A stretch of DNA of 6,623 bases from an uncultured Eubacteriales bacterium. GTDB lineage: Bacteria > Bacillota > Clostridia > Oscillospirales > Acutalibacteraceae. Within the stretch, counting starts at the first letter, position 1. Each line of letters begins with the position of its first letter. Shown piece by piece: positions 1-5,734 of this stretch. Below the pieces are notes generated by a model, which saw only the letters and a program-made list of their open reading frames with translations, ran no database searches and was not told the origin of the DNA. The position numbers and the translations under genes were made by a program. Location: contig ONIF01000136.1 in the NCBI GenBank assembly GCA_900317795.1, positions 1 through 6,623 of the forward strand. Direction: 5' to 3'.

Positions 1-985
1 GTTTTTGCTGTTCTTCAAATTCTTCTTTCAAGTGAGCCAATCTCAATCGGTAGTAAATTACACTGTCAAACTCTTTGGCAGCCTTTGCTTGAGCATCGGT
101 TATTATTTTGTTAGCATTATTCATGATTTCATCAGCTTTTTCTACTCGTGCTGCCGTTGCCTTTAAATTCAAGTATTCCTCGTATGTAATGCCCTTTAAT
201 GCTCCTGTAATGCTTTTCTTTCCGTTGATACGGTTCACTTCTTCGGCTTTCAGGACTTTTCCTTTTAGGTCTTGAAGATGTTGCTCCGCCGTTCTCTGTT
301 CTTGTTCAACCTCTTGTATTCTCTGATTGGCTGATTGAATGGCTTGTTCTGCCCGTTGAGTGCGTTCTTTGGCAATTTTCTCTTTATATTCGGCTGTTTC
401 AAGATGTTTTCGTGGACGTTCTTTGTTCTCAATGTCGGCTCTCTGACCTCGTTCAAGTCCGTATTTGCTCGATACAGCACTGAAAAAATCGTCCTGTAAC
501 TGCTGTAACTGTGGTCTGTTGCCTAATACTTCCTTTGCGGATAGTCTGCCGTCAGGTGTCAGGGGAACGAAATCAAGGTGTAAATGCGGTGTAGCCTCGT
601 CAAGATGTACGGTTGCAGCAATAATGTTTTCTTTGCCGTATCTTTGAGCCGCAAATTCAAAGCAGTCAAGGAAAAATTGTCGCTGTTCCCGTTCAGATAT
701 ACGGCTGAAAAACTCTCCATCTGATGTGAACAGCATTTCACACATTCTTACAGCATCTTTTCTAATGGCTTTCTTGCCCTTGTAAGCCTGTTTCAATCGC
801 TCATCTATTAGTTTATTATAGTTCATAGTTCGATTATCTGTAAGACTGTAATTAAGTGAAGAACGGCTGCGGTCTATATCTGGATTGGAATTGCTGTGAT
901 CACGTTCTCTGCGGTTGTGTAACTGTAAGCCTACAACTCCGGAAGCTCCCTTTATCTTCTGTACTCGGCATATTCCAAAGCTCAT
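1..985 (-). CDS. MobV-family (Pre/Mob) relaxase, 3' end outside window
   Basis: This is a plasmid mobilization/recombination relaxase, which would nick oriT and attach to the 5' end of the transferred strand. The frame opens at the ATG at 985-983 and runs without a stop through 328 codons to the left edge, so the C-terminus is missing; MobV proteins are usually about 400-500 aa. The N-terminus (MSFGICRVQKIKG) and the segment near residues 22-47 (QLHNRRERDHSNSNPDID) match the family's conserved N-terminal motif. Residues 127-136 read HLDEATPHLH, the HxDExxPHxH metal-binding motif III. From about residue 185 the chain is Glu/Gln/Lys/Ala-rich and heptad-like (EKIAKERTQRAEQAIQSANQ), a predicted coiled coil as in other Mob proteins. 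A GAGGGAG ribosome site lies 10 nt before the ATG. The promoter and probable oriT lie directly upstream. Family call is firm; host element type is inferred. Confidence 0.93.
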   Translation of the reverse strand, partial: MSFGICRVQKIKGASGVVGLQLHNRRERDHSNSNPDIDRSRSSLNYSLTDNRTMNYNKLIDERLKQAYKGKKAIRKDAVRMCEMLFTSDGEFFSRISEREQRQFFLDCFEFAAQRYGKENIIAATVHLDEATPHLHLDFVPLTPDGRLSAKEVLGNRPQLQQLQDDFFSAVSSKYGLERGQRADIENKERPRKHLETAEYKEKIAKERTQRAEQAIQSANQRIQEVEQEQRTAEQHLQDLKGKVLKAEEVNRINGKKSITGALKGITYEEYLNLKATAARVEKADEIMNNANKIITDAQAKAAKEFDSVIYYRLRLAHLKEEFEEQQK

Positions 986-995
986 GTAGTGTCAT

Positions 996-1002
996 CTCCC
1001 TC
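996..1002 (-). promoter_or_regulatory. Ribosome binding site of the MobV gene
   Basis: GAGGGAG on the minus strand sits 10 nt upstream of the ATG at 985. It supports that start, which also gives the family-typical N-terminus MSFGICRVQ. Confidence 0.65.
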
Positions 1003-1010
1003 GTCACGTA

Positions 1011-1109
1011 GTGGGTGCAGCGTAGCTGCACGAAAAAGACTTTGCCCCATTATAGCACAGCAGGCAAGGAAAATCAAGAGGGCAAAGTTGCCAGAGCGTT
1101 CCCCTCTGG
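1011..1109. other. Putative origin of transfer (oriT) region with stacked inverted repeats
   Basis: Three inverted repeats are packed into 100 bp directly upstream of the relaxase gene. GTGCAGC/GCTGCAC (1015-1021 and 1025-1031) has a 3-nt centre. ACTTTGCCC/GGGCAAAGT (1039-1047 and 1080-1088) is separated by 32 bp. CCAGAG/CTCTGG (1091-1096 and 1104-1109) has a 7-nt loop. MobV elements such as pMV158 carry oriT just upstream of mob, overlapping its promoter, and this region has the same arrangement. I could not identify the nic site with confidence; the published MobV consensus I remember does not match cleanly here. The alternative is an operator region for mob. Confidence 0.45.
1049..1077 (-). 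promoter_or_regulatory. Sigma-70-type promoter of the MobV relaxase gene
   Basis: On the minus strand TTGATT (1077-1072) is followed after exactly 17 bp by a perfect TATAAT (1054-1049). Transcription would begin near 1042 and give a leader of about 55 nt before the mob ATG. The leader contains the 7-bp hairpin at 1015-1031. The promoter lies between the two 9-bp arms of an inverted repeat (1039-1047 and 1080-1088). Autoregulation by the relaxase, as described for pMV158 MobM, is therefore possible but inferred. Confidence 0.7.
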
Positions 1110-1207
1110 ACTTCCCTGCCAGAAGAAAAAAAGCAAACAAAGTAAAAAAGAATATTTTCATCTTACTCTGCTTGCTTTAATTTAATTTTATTTTATAAAA
1201 TATTTAC

Positions 1208-1225
1208 TGACAGTTAAAACTGTCA
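1208..1225 (-). terminator. Hairpin overlapping the stop of the 78-aa gene, possible weak terminator
   Basis: TGACAGTT and AACTGTCA are perfect 8-bp arms around a 2-base centre. The hairpin begins inside the TGA stop of the 78-aa gene (1225-1223). The downstream minus-strand sequence is A/T-rich (GTAAATATTTTATAAAAT) but lacks a clean T-run, so termination may be inefficient. A 12-bp palindrome ATTTTATAAAAT follows at 1190-1201. Confidence 0.45.
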
Positions 1226-1459
1226 ACTATTTATTAATTCATCATTGATTTGAATAATAAGGCAATCACTTTCTTTTCTAATGGATACAAAAACAGTTTG
1301 AAATTTTCCTATATACTCTATTGTCCCACCAGTAAATATATTAGCTACATGATTTAAAGATTCTTTCTCATCTTCTGAAAGTGATGTATTATTGCTGACA
1401 ATAGAAAGATTAACATCAGCTTTATTTTCGTTGTTGCGAAATGGAAGTTTTATTTGCAT
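1223..1459 (-). CDS. Small orphan protein, 78 aa, function unknown
   Basis: I do not recognise this protein. It is a soluble-looking, slightly acidic chain with no signal peptide or membrane segment. Its C-terminal half (IEYIGKFQTVFVSIRK, then CLIIQIND) looks like two or three beta strands; the middle (SEDEKESLNHVANIF) looks helical. The gene is well supported: GGGAGGTG lies 5 nt before the ATG, and a near-consensus promoter lies about 30 bp further upstream. It is transcribed separately from the Sel1 gene, whose stop is 117 bp upstream, and ends in a hairpin. Its place between the cargo operon and the mobilization region would suit an accessory regulator or a small partner protein, but nothing in the sequence decides this. 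Confidence 0.75.
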   Translation of the reverse strand: MQIKLPFRNNENKADVNLSIVSNNTSLSEDEKESLNHVANIFTGGTIEYIGKFQTVFVSIRKESDCLIIQINDELINS

Positions 1460-1464
1460 TATTT

Positions 1465-1472
1465 CACCTCCC
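1465..1472 (-). promoter_or_regulatory. Ribosome binding site of the 78-aa gene
   Basis: GGGAGGTG on the minus strand, 5 nt before the ATG at 1459, is close to a perfect anti-16S match. It is the main reason for accepting this short gene and its start. Confidence 0.8.
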
Positions 1473-1490
1473 TATATAAAATTTAGTACT

Positions 1491-1519
1491 ATTATAACTT
1501 TCATCATTTTGAAAGTCAA
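1491..1519 (-). promoter_or_regulatory. Near-consensus promoter of the 78-aa gene with a palindromic spacer
   Basis: TTGACT (1519-1514), a 17-bp spacer and a perfect TATAAT (1496-1491) form one of the strongest promoter matches in the window. An inverted repeat ACTTTCA/TGAAAGT (1497-1503 and 1510-1516) exactly fills the spacer and enters the -35 box. That is a classic place for a repressor operator. The transcript would start near 1484, with a leader of about 25 nt. Confidence 0.8.
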
Positions 1520-1576
1520 CGATTATCTACAAATGAATTTAAAATTCTCTAATAGAAATATAAAATCTTAATGGTG

Positions 1577-3559
1577 TTAAAAATATTTATTCAACTGTTC
1601 CTTTGCCCAAGCATTGCCCATATCAACAGCTTTTTTATAATATTCTTTAGCTTTGTCCATATTTTTGGCTACTCCCCTGCCGTTTTGATAGCACCAACCA
1701 ACATTTGCTGTACAGATAGCAATACCCTTTTCATGTCCCTCCATAAATACTTTATAAGCTAAATCATAGTCATTTTCTGGTCCAAAATTATTTGTCAAAC
1801 ACCAGCCATATTGATTAATTGCATCATCAGAGCCGTGTTCATAAGCTCTTTTATAATATTCAAATGCCCTTTCAGGATTTTTTTCGCAGCCATAACCATG
1901 TTGATAAGCCAGTCCCACTTTATATTCTGCAGAACTATACCACATATCAGCAGATAATTTATAATACTCAAAAGCTTTTTGAAGGTTTTTTTCTACTCCT
2001 TGTCCCAAATCATATCTTTTAGCAATACTATAGTTTCCTAAAACCGCAGGTGCTTTTTTGAACATTTTTATTGCAGTGGTGAAGTCATTCTCCCCATAAC
2101 CGAACCAAGAAAAATTAATTGCACATCTTGCATATTCGTCTGCAGCAAACATATCACCTTCATTTGCCATTTTAAAAAGTGAGTCGAGATTTTCGAAAAA
2201 CTCACTTTTTCTTTCTTTATTAATATTAAGAAACATTGGGACAATTTGTCTGAACAGTGCCGGTAAATATCCTTCTGCTGCACTTTCTGAAATTAATTTT
2301 TTAAACATATCATCATCACGTTTAAGGTCTGCACAGCCTGTTTCATATAACAGTGCAAGGATATATTTTGCCTTTGCATATCCGTAATCTATCAGTTCAT
2401 GCAGTAAGGGGATAAGAGGCTCAGTTTTGTAGTAGGAAAACAGAACTTCTGCTTCCTGCATTTTTCTGTCGAGTGTTTTTGTGTATTGTATTCTTTTTAC
2501 CTGTTCGAGATTATACAGCATTTCCAAAATAAAATCATAGGTATTTACATGGTTTGATAAATCAAACTGTGCCTTGTCTTTGGTGTATAAACACAACATT
2601 TCCTGTTTCAATTCTTCCTCTGACACTGTGCAGCCATGATTTCTTAAAACTGTTAAAGAATTATCGACAAGATATTTTTCACTTGTTCCGAGAAGTCTGT
2701 CTTTTTCAATGCCTGCCGAAATCACAACGTATTCGGGATATTCTTCAACACCGTCCAAACTTAATTTACCAAATAATTTTTCTTTTAATTGGTCGCTGTT
2801 GGCAATTTCTTCGATAAAATCTTTATAGCAAATATTCGCTCTGGGTGGAAGTCCGATAGTTGCCATAGCAGTTTTTAACAGCAGTAAGTCAGAAGTAGTC
2901 CATTCTCCGTTTGTAATATCACAAAAATCACGAACCAAACACACAACCTTAGAAACATCATCTAAATCTGCATATTCCGTGCCGTTAAACATCTGATATT
3001 CAATCGAATTTACCCAATTCAGAAGATTTACATTGCGTTCAAGTTTATCCACACGGTTTGCCAATTGTATAATATCGCTGCGAGTTTGTTTAAAAAATGT
3101 CATCATAGCAGCATAAACCTGATTGATTTCTTTTTTAACTGTCAAAATAGAAGCATAAACTTGGTTAATTTCACTTTCAATTGCCACAACCGATGCATTG
3201 AGTTTATTATTAACGGCAGTTATTAATTCAAAGCTCATCAAATTCTGTTCGGCAAGTTTCTGCAAAGTCTGCTGAGATGCATATTGTGCTGCTGAACGGC
3301 TCCTGTTAATTTTGTCCTGTAATTTTTTATTGCTTCCAGTAATACTGCCAATAAAGCGTTTCAGTCCCTTTTTGTTTTCAAGTTCCTGTTCGTACCTATC
3401 ACCCATTGACATAGCCGCAACACTCTCAAAAACAAGCCTGTTTATTTCCTGACGGTTATTTTTATGAGCAGCAATAAGATTATCTATATTAGCTTCAAGT
3501 GCTGTACGTTCGTCTATGCTTAATACTTCCGGATCGATAACGGATAATGTCTGTGTCAT
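1577..3559 (-). CDS. Coiled-coil and Sel1-like repeat protein, 660 aa, second gene of the operon
   Basis: The role is unknown. Sel1/TPR-like repeats are helical solenoids that usually bind other proteins. Residues 1-65 are helical. Residues 70-180 form a long predicted coiled coil containing two adjacent 14-residue copies (130-143 and 144-157, both starting EINQVYA). Residues 180-240 form a compact segment (NWVNSIEYQMFNGTEYADLD, then WTTSDLLLLKTAMATIGLPP), followed by a mixed alpha/beta linker to about 380. Sel1-like units follow, weak at about 394-429 and 470-505 and clear at 509-541, 543-577 and 613-648 (for example GYGCEKNPERAFEYYKRA and GRGVAKNMDKAKEYYKKA). No signal peptide or membrane helix is seen, so it is probably cytoplasmic. 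The start is the ATG at 3559, overlapping the upstream stop as ATGA, with GGGAGG 9 nt before it. Coupling to the membrane protein suggests a complex. No clear terminator follows the stop. Confidence 0.9.
   Translation of the reverse strand: MTQTLSVIDPEVLSIDERTALEANIDNLIAAHKNNRQEINRLVFESVAAMSMGDRYEQELENKKGLKRFIGSITGSNKKLQDKINRSRSAAQYASQQTLQKLAEQNLMSFELITAVNNKLNASVVAIESEINQVYASILTVKKEINQVYAAMMTFFKQTRSDIIQLANRVDKLERNVNLLNWVNSIEYQMFNGTEYADLDDVSKVVCLVRDFCDITNGEWTTSDLLLLKTAMATIGLPPRANICYKDFIEEIANSDQLKEKLFGKLSLDGVEEYPEYVVISAGIEKDRLLGTSEKYLVDNSLTVLRNHGCTVSEEELKQEMLCLYTKDKAQFDLSNHVNTYDFILEMLYNLEQVKRIQYTKTLDRKMQEAEVLFSYYKTEPLIPLLHELIDYGYAKAKYILALLYETGCADLKRDDDMFKKLISESAAEGYLPALFRQIVPMFLNINKERKSEFFENLDSLFKMANEGDMFAADEYARCAINFSWFGYGENDFTTAIKMFKKAPAVLGNYSIAKRYDLGQGVEKNLQKAFEYYKLSADMWYSSAEYKVGLAYQHGYGCEKNPERAFEYYKRAYEHGSDDAINQYGWCLTNNFGPENDYDLAYKVFMEGHEKGIAICTANVGWCYQNGRGVAKNMDKAKEYYKKAVDMGNAWAKEQLNKYF
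3089..3172 (-). repeat. Tandem 42-bp duplication inside the coiled coil of the Sel1 protein
   Basis: Two adjacent 42-bp units (3131-3172 and 3089-3130) encode EINQVYASILTVKK and EINQVYAAMMTFFK. Fourteen residues are two heptads, so the duplication keeps the coiled-coil register. The first seven codons of each unit are the best conserved. Confidence 0.75.
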
Positions 3560-5253
3560 GTCAAATTTCCTCCCAATAATAATTTAAGTTCCTGTTTCAT
3601 TTTCTCTCTTTCCTGATAGATGTCATTCAGCTTATTTCTTGTGTTTTTTTCATCGGCTGCAATCTTTCTCAGCAACATTTCGCCCTGCATTTGTGTCATA
3701 TTCATTTGTTTTGTGGCATACCACGCTTTTTGAGCAACTTCTTTTGGAAGTATCTGTCCGGTAAGCTGCTTACCGATAGCCACTGGATCAACTGATTTTT
3801 TCGGAGAAAAAATGCCTGTTCCGGAATAAGCGTTTTCTATCACTCTGCCAATAGCCATTATAAAATCAGATTCAGCAGGTAATATTATTCTGCATCGTCC
3901 CCTTATGAGCCGTTCAATGAGATTTCGCAAAAAACTGTTTGCATACTGTTTTCTGTCGTTTGAAGCAAACATATCAAGTAATACACCATTTTCCAAAGAA
4001 GATGATATGTCTGAAAGAACAATTTCAATTTCTTCTTCCGTAAGCATATATTCGTATGCTAATTCACAAAATTCTTTTTCTAAGATACTGACCATTTTTA
4101 CAGCGTCATCTTCAATAAAATTACCGATAACAGTATTGGTTATTTTTGCTCCTGCACTGCCGCCAATAACAGAGCCGGCAATACTGACAGCTATTGATAC
4201 TGCACCGCCTGCTGCCGGTGCTACCAAAGTCAAAGCATACAGACCTATTTGGGCTCCGACAGCCGCTCCCGTCATAGCTCCTGCCCGAATAGTCATATTT
4301 TTAAAAAGCTGCTTACCCGATATTCTTCCCTTGAAAGCATTGCTTATATCATTCATAGATAAAACTATTGTCATAACTGCTGTTGACAATAGATTTCCAC
4401 GAAGCAATTTAGCAGCATTATTCATAGCTGTACTGCCATAAATATTAGATCCTGAAATTAACGCATTGGCTAAACGCTGTGATGATGTTTTTCCGAGCAA
4501 AGCAACTATTTTTTCGGAAGGTATCATTACTACATCAGCAACAGCAGTTCTCATGAGCTGTGATGTGATTACACTTGTAATAAAAGAGGCTCCACCAATC
4601 TGAATTCCACTGTATGCGGCATATTCAATAGCAGTTTCAAAGTCATTCCCATTCCACAAAGAACGTGCCAAAGTCAACACAGCTGTTATTCCAAAGGCAC
4701 TTGTTGCAATAATAGCACCGTTAACCGCATCATAGCTGATCGATTCTATGGTTCCAAATTTGGCTATATTTACAGCTTGACTGTATGTAAAATGCCCTTT
4801 ACGAACAATGTCTTTTGCATCGGCAGGATCGGTTATTCCTGGAACTTCTCCATTAGCTATTCTTTTTTCGACTAATTCGACTGCTTTATCATATTGATCT
4901 GATGGTACTTCCAACTGCATAGGAGAACCGTCAGGATTTATATATCTATATTTTCCGTTGTCAAAGGCAGCTGCAACAGATAATGATGCATTACTGCAAT
5001 ATTTGGTTTGTATATTCACACCATTCACATATCTATCTGCTCCATTTTTGGCATTGTCACTGCCAACGATTTTCGCATCGTGACCTGTAATCAAGTCGTA
5101 AAGATTATTTGCTTGTTCTGCTGCGTATCCATGTCCTTGTGCTGCTCTATACTTGTCATATTGTGTTTGTGAAGCTGAATTGTTCATTTCCGAATTGACT
5201 AATCCTGATACTTGTTCGGAAGATAATTCTTTTTTGTTATTTTCATTATCCAT
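3556..5253 (-). CDS. Membrane protein with possible PD-(D/E)XK-like N-terminus, 565 aa, first gene of the operon
   Basis: I cannot name the family with certainty. Residues 1-35 are polar and probably disordered. Residues 36-160 look like a small alpha/beta domain with GYAAEQ (E46), NGADRYVNG (D73) and IQTKY (Q82, K84). The order E...D-x8-QxK is that of PD-(D/E)XK nucleases, but fold membership is an inference. Hydrophobic stretches follow at about 176-198, 211-232 and 287-301, then a glycine/alanine-rich stretch at 323-377 (GAMTGAAVGAQIGLYALTL and later), suggesting membrane insertion through glycine-zipper helices. Residues 385-520 are soluble and helical, and 533-560 is a charged coiled coil. 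A longer frame begins with TTG at 5274, but GGAGG at 5263-5259 with 5-nt spacing selects the ATG at 5253. The stop overlaps the Sel1 gene start. An effector role is plausible but unproven. Confidence 0.88.
   Translation of the reverse strand: MDNENNKKELSSEQVSGLVNSEMNNSASQTQYDKYRAAQGHGYAAEQANNLYDLITGHDAKIVGSDNAKNGADRYVNGVNIQTKYCSNASLSVAAAFDNGKYRYINPDGSPMQLEVPSDQYDKAVELVEKRIANGEVPGITDPADAKDIVRKGHFTYSQAVNIAKFGTIESISYDAVNGAIIATSAFGITAVLTLARSLWNGNDFETAIEYAAYSGIQIGGASFITSVITSQLMRTAVADVVMIPSEKIVALLGKTSSQRLANALISGSNIYGSTAMNNAAKLLRGNLLSTAVMTIVLSMNDISNAFKGRISGKQLFKNMTIRAGAMTGAAVGAQIGLYALTLVAPAAGGAVSIAVSIAGSVIGGSAGAKITNTVIGNFIEDDAVKMVSILEKEFCELAYEYMLTEEEIEIVLSDISSSLENGVLLDMFASNDRKQYANSFLRNLIERLIRGRCRIILPAESDFIMAIGRVIENAYSGTGIFSPKKSVDPVAIGKQLTGQILPKEVAQKAWYATKQMNMTQMQGEMLLRKIAADEKNTRNKLNDIYQEREKMKQELKLLLGGNLT
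3569..3574 (-). promoter_or_regulatory. Ribosome binding site of the Sel1 gene within the upstream coding region
   Basis: GGGAGG on the minus strand lies 9 nt before the ATG at 3559, inside the last codons of the membrane-protein gene. Together with the ATGA overlap it points to coupled translation and matched expression of the two proteins. Confidence 0.75.
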
Positions 5254-5258
5254 AAAAA

Positions 5259-5263
5259 CCTCC
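5259..5263 (-). promoter_or_regulatory. Ribosome binding site that decides the start of the membrane-protein gene
   Basis: GGAGG on the minus strand is 5 nt upstream of the ATG at 5253. It overlaps the last base of an earlier in-frame ATG (5265-5263), so neither that ATG nor the TTG at 5274 is likely to be used. Confidence 0.85.
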
Positions 5264-5304
5264 ATTTGTTTCAAATTTCTACAAAAGTAAACGATAAATT
5301 ATGA

Positions 5305-5326
5305 TTTAATTATATATATAATTAAA
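5305..5326. repeat. 22-bp perfect palindrome covering the -10 box of the operon promoter
   Basis: TTTAATTATAT (5305-5315) is followed without a gap by its exact reverse complement (5316-5326). It could be an operator or simply an easily melted A/T tract. Confidence 0.6.
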
Positions 5327-5337
5327 ATAAAAATCAA
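5309..5337 (-). promoter_or_regulatory. Probable promoter of the two-gene operon
   Basis: TTGATT (5337-5332), a 17-bp spacer and a perfect TATAAT (5314-5309) lie on the minus strand about 55 bp before the ATG at 5253. The -10 box is inside a 22-bp perfect palindrome (5305-5326). The surrounding DNA is extremely A/T-rich, so chance matches are easier here than elsewhere. Confidence 0.65.
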
Positions 5338-5431
5338 GAAATATATAATTTTAAAAATTCATAAACAAGCATTTTACACATTTCCATATTAAACGAATAA
5401 TCGTTCACTTTAAAATTTGCAATTTATAATT

Positions 5432-5573
5432 TTGGTGAGTGCAGCGATTTTGAAAATTTTGTCCTCTGACAAAATCAAAAGGGGAGTGGGGATATTTCAC
5501 CACCAAGTGATTTGTACACCTATTAGGTGTACAAAATCTATGCTTGCGACCTCCTGCGGAGGTCAAATTTTTT
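5432..5573. repeat. Chain of four inverted repeats: intergenic element, possible structured RNA or second transfer-type site
   Basis: Four hairpins lie end to end. ATTTTGTC/GACAAAAT (5456-5463, 5468-5475) has loop CTCT. GTGG/CCAC (5486-5489, 5500-5503) can be extended past one mismatch. TTTGTACACCTA/TAGGTGTACAAA (5511-5522, 5524-5535) has 12-bp arms around one base. GACCTCC/GGAGGTC (5548-5554, 5558-5564) is followed by T6 at 5568-5573. TTGGTG (5432-5437) and CACCAA (5501-5506) can close a larger stem around the first two. The segment is visibly richer in G/C than its flanks, suggesting a separate origin. The last hairpin with its T-run looks like a plus-strand terminator, although no plus-strand gene was found upstream. 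It may be a small interspersed element, an ncRNA, or an oriT- or att-like site. Confidence 0.55.
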
Positions 5574-5656
5574 CCCTCTCTGTAAATTGGCAAATTGAGG
5601 AAATTTATTGATGTTACTTTTGGAATGGAACAAAAATTTTCTGTAAAAATATAAGC

Positions 5657-5674
5657 AACTGAAAATTTTCAGTT
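5657..5674. repeat. 18-bp perfect palindrome between terminator and structured element
   Basis: AACTGAAAA (5657-5665) is followed directly by TTTTCAGTT (5666-5674). On the minus strand it lies just downstream of the ATPase terminator and could act as a second, backup hairpin or as a protein-binding site. Confidence 0.55.
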
Positions 5675-5686
5675 AATATTATGGGT

Positions 5687-5721
5687 AAAAAAAGAAAACA
5701 ACAGACTTATTTTACCTGTTG
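5687..5721 (-). terminator. Rho-independent terminator of the ATPase gene
   Basis: On the minus strand CAACAG (5721-5716) pairs with CTGTTG (5704-5699) across an 11-nt loop. A T-rich tract TTTTCTTTTTTT (5698-5687) follows at once. It starts about 13 nt after the TAA stop at 5735. The stem gains further pairs if A-T and G-U pairs at its base are counted. Confidence 0.8.
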
Positions 5722-5734
5722 CTTTCCTGATTCT

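Larger units (their letters stand above)
5275..5734. other. 460-bp gene-free region: promoter, inverted-repeat chain, palindrome and terminator
   Basis: I see no supported gene here. From left to right it holds the operon promoter, an A/T-rich stretch with a near repeat (TAAACGATAA at 5288-5297 and TAAACGAATAA at 5390-5400), and a small inverted repeat AACGA/TCGTT (5392-5405). Then come the structured segment at 5432-5573, an 18-bp palindrome at 5657-5674, and the ATPase terminator. The short frames across the structured segment lack a good ribosome site and are not called. Confidence 0.75.

Noticed and set aside
989..1180. 63-aa plus-strand frame upstream of mob
   Set aside because: It crosses the oriT-like repeats and the mob promoter, has no ribosome site, and has a basic low-complexity translation.
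1535..1547. GAATTT-A-AAATTC palindrome as terminator of the Sel1 gene
   Set aside because: The stem is short and purely A/T apart from its end pair, and no T-run follows on the minus strand.
3905..4441. 178-aa open frame on the plus strand
   Set aside because: It lies opposite the glycine/alanine-rich membrane region of the 565-aa protein, has no ribosome site, and is a composition shadow.
5254..5274. Seven-residue N-terminal extension of the 565-aa protein from a TTG start
   Set aside because: The GGAGG site lies inside this extension and is correctly spaced only for the ATG at 5253.
5432..5573. CRISPR array
   Set aside because: The repeats are inverted and all different. There is no regular direct repeat with spacers.
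5405..5611. Short frames of 62 and 64 aa on both strands across the inverted repeats
   Set aside because: They run through hairpins, lack good ribosome sites, and their translations are low-complexity products of the repeats.
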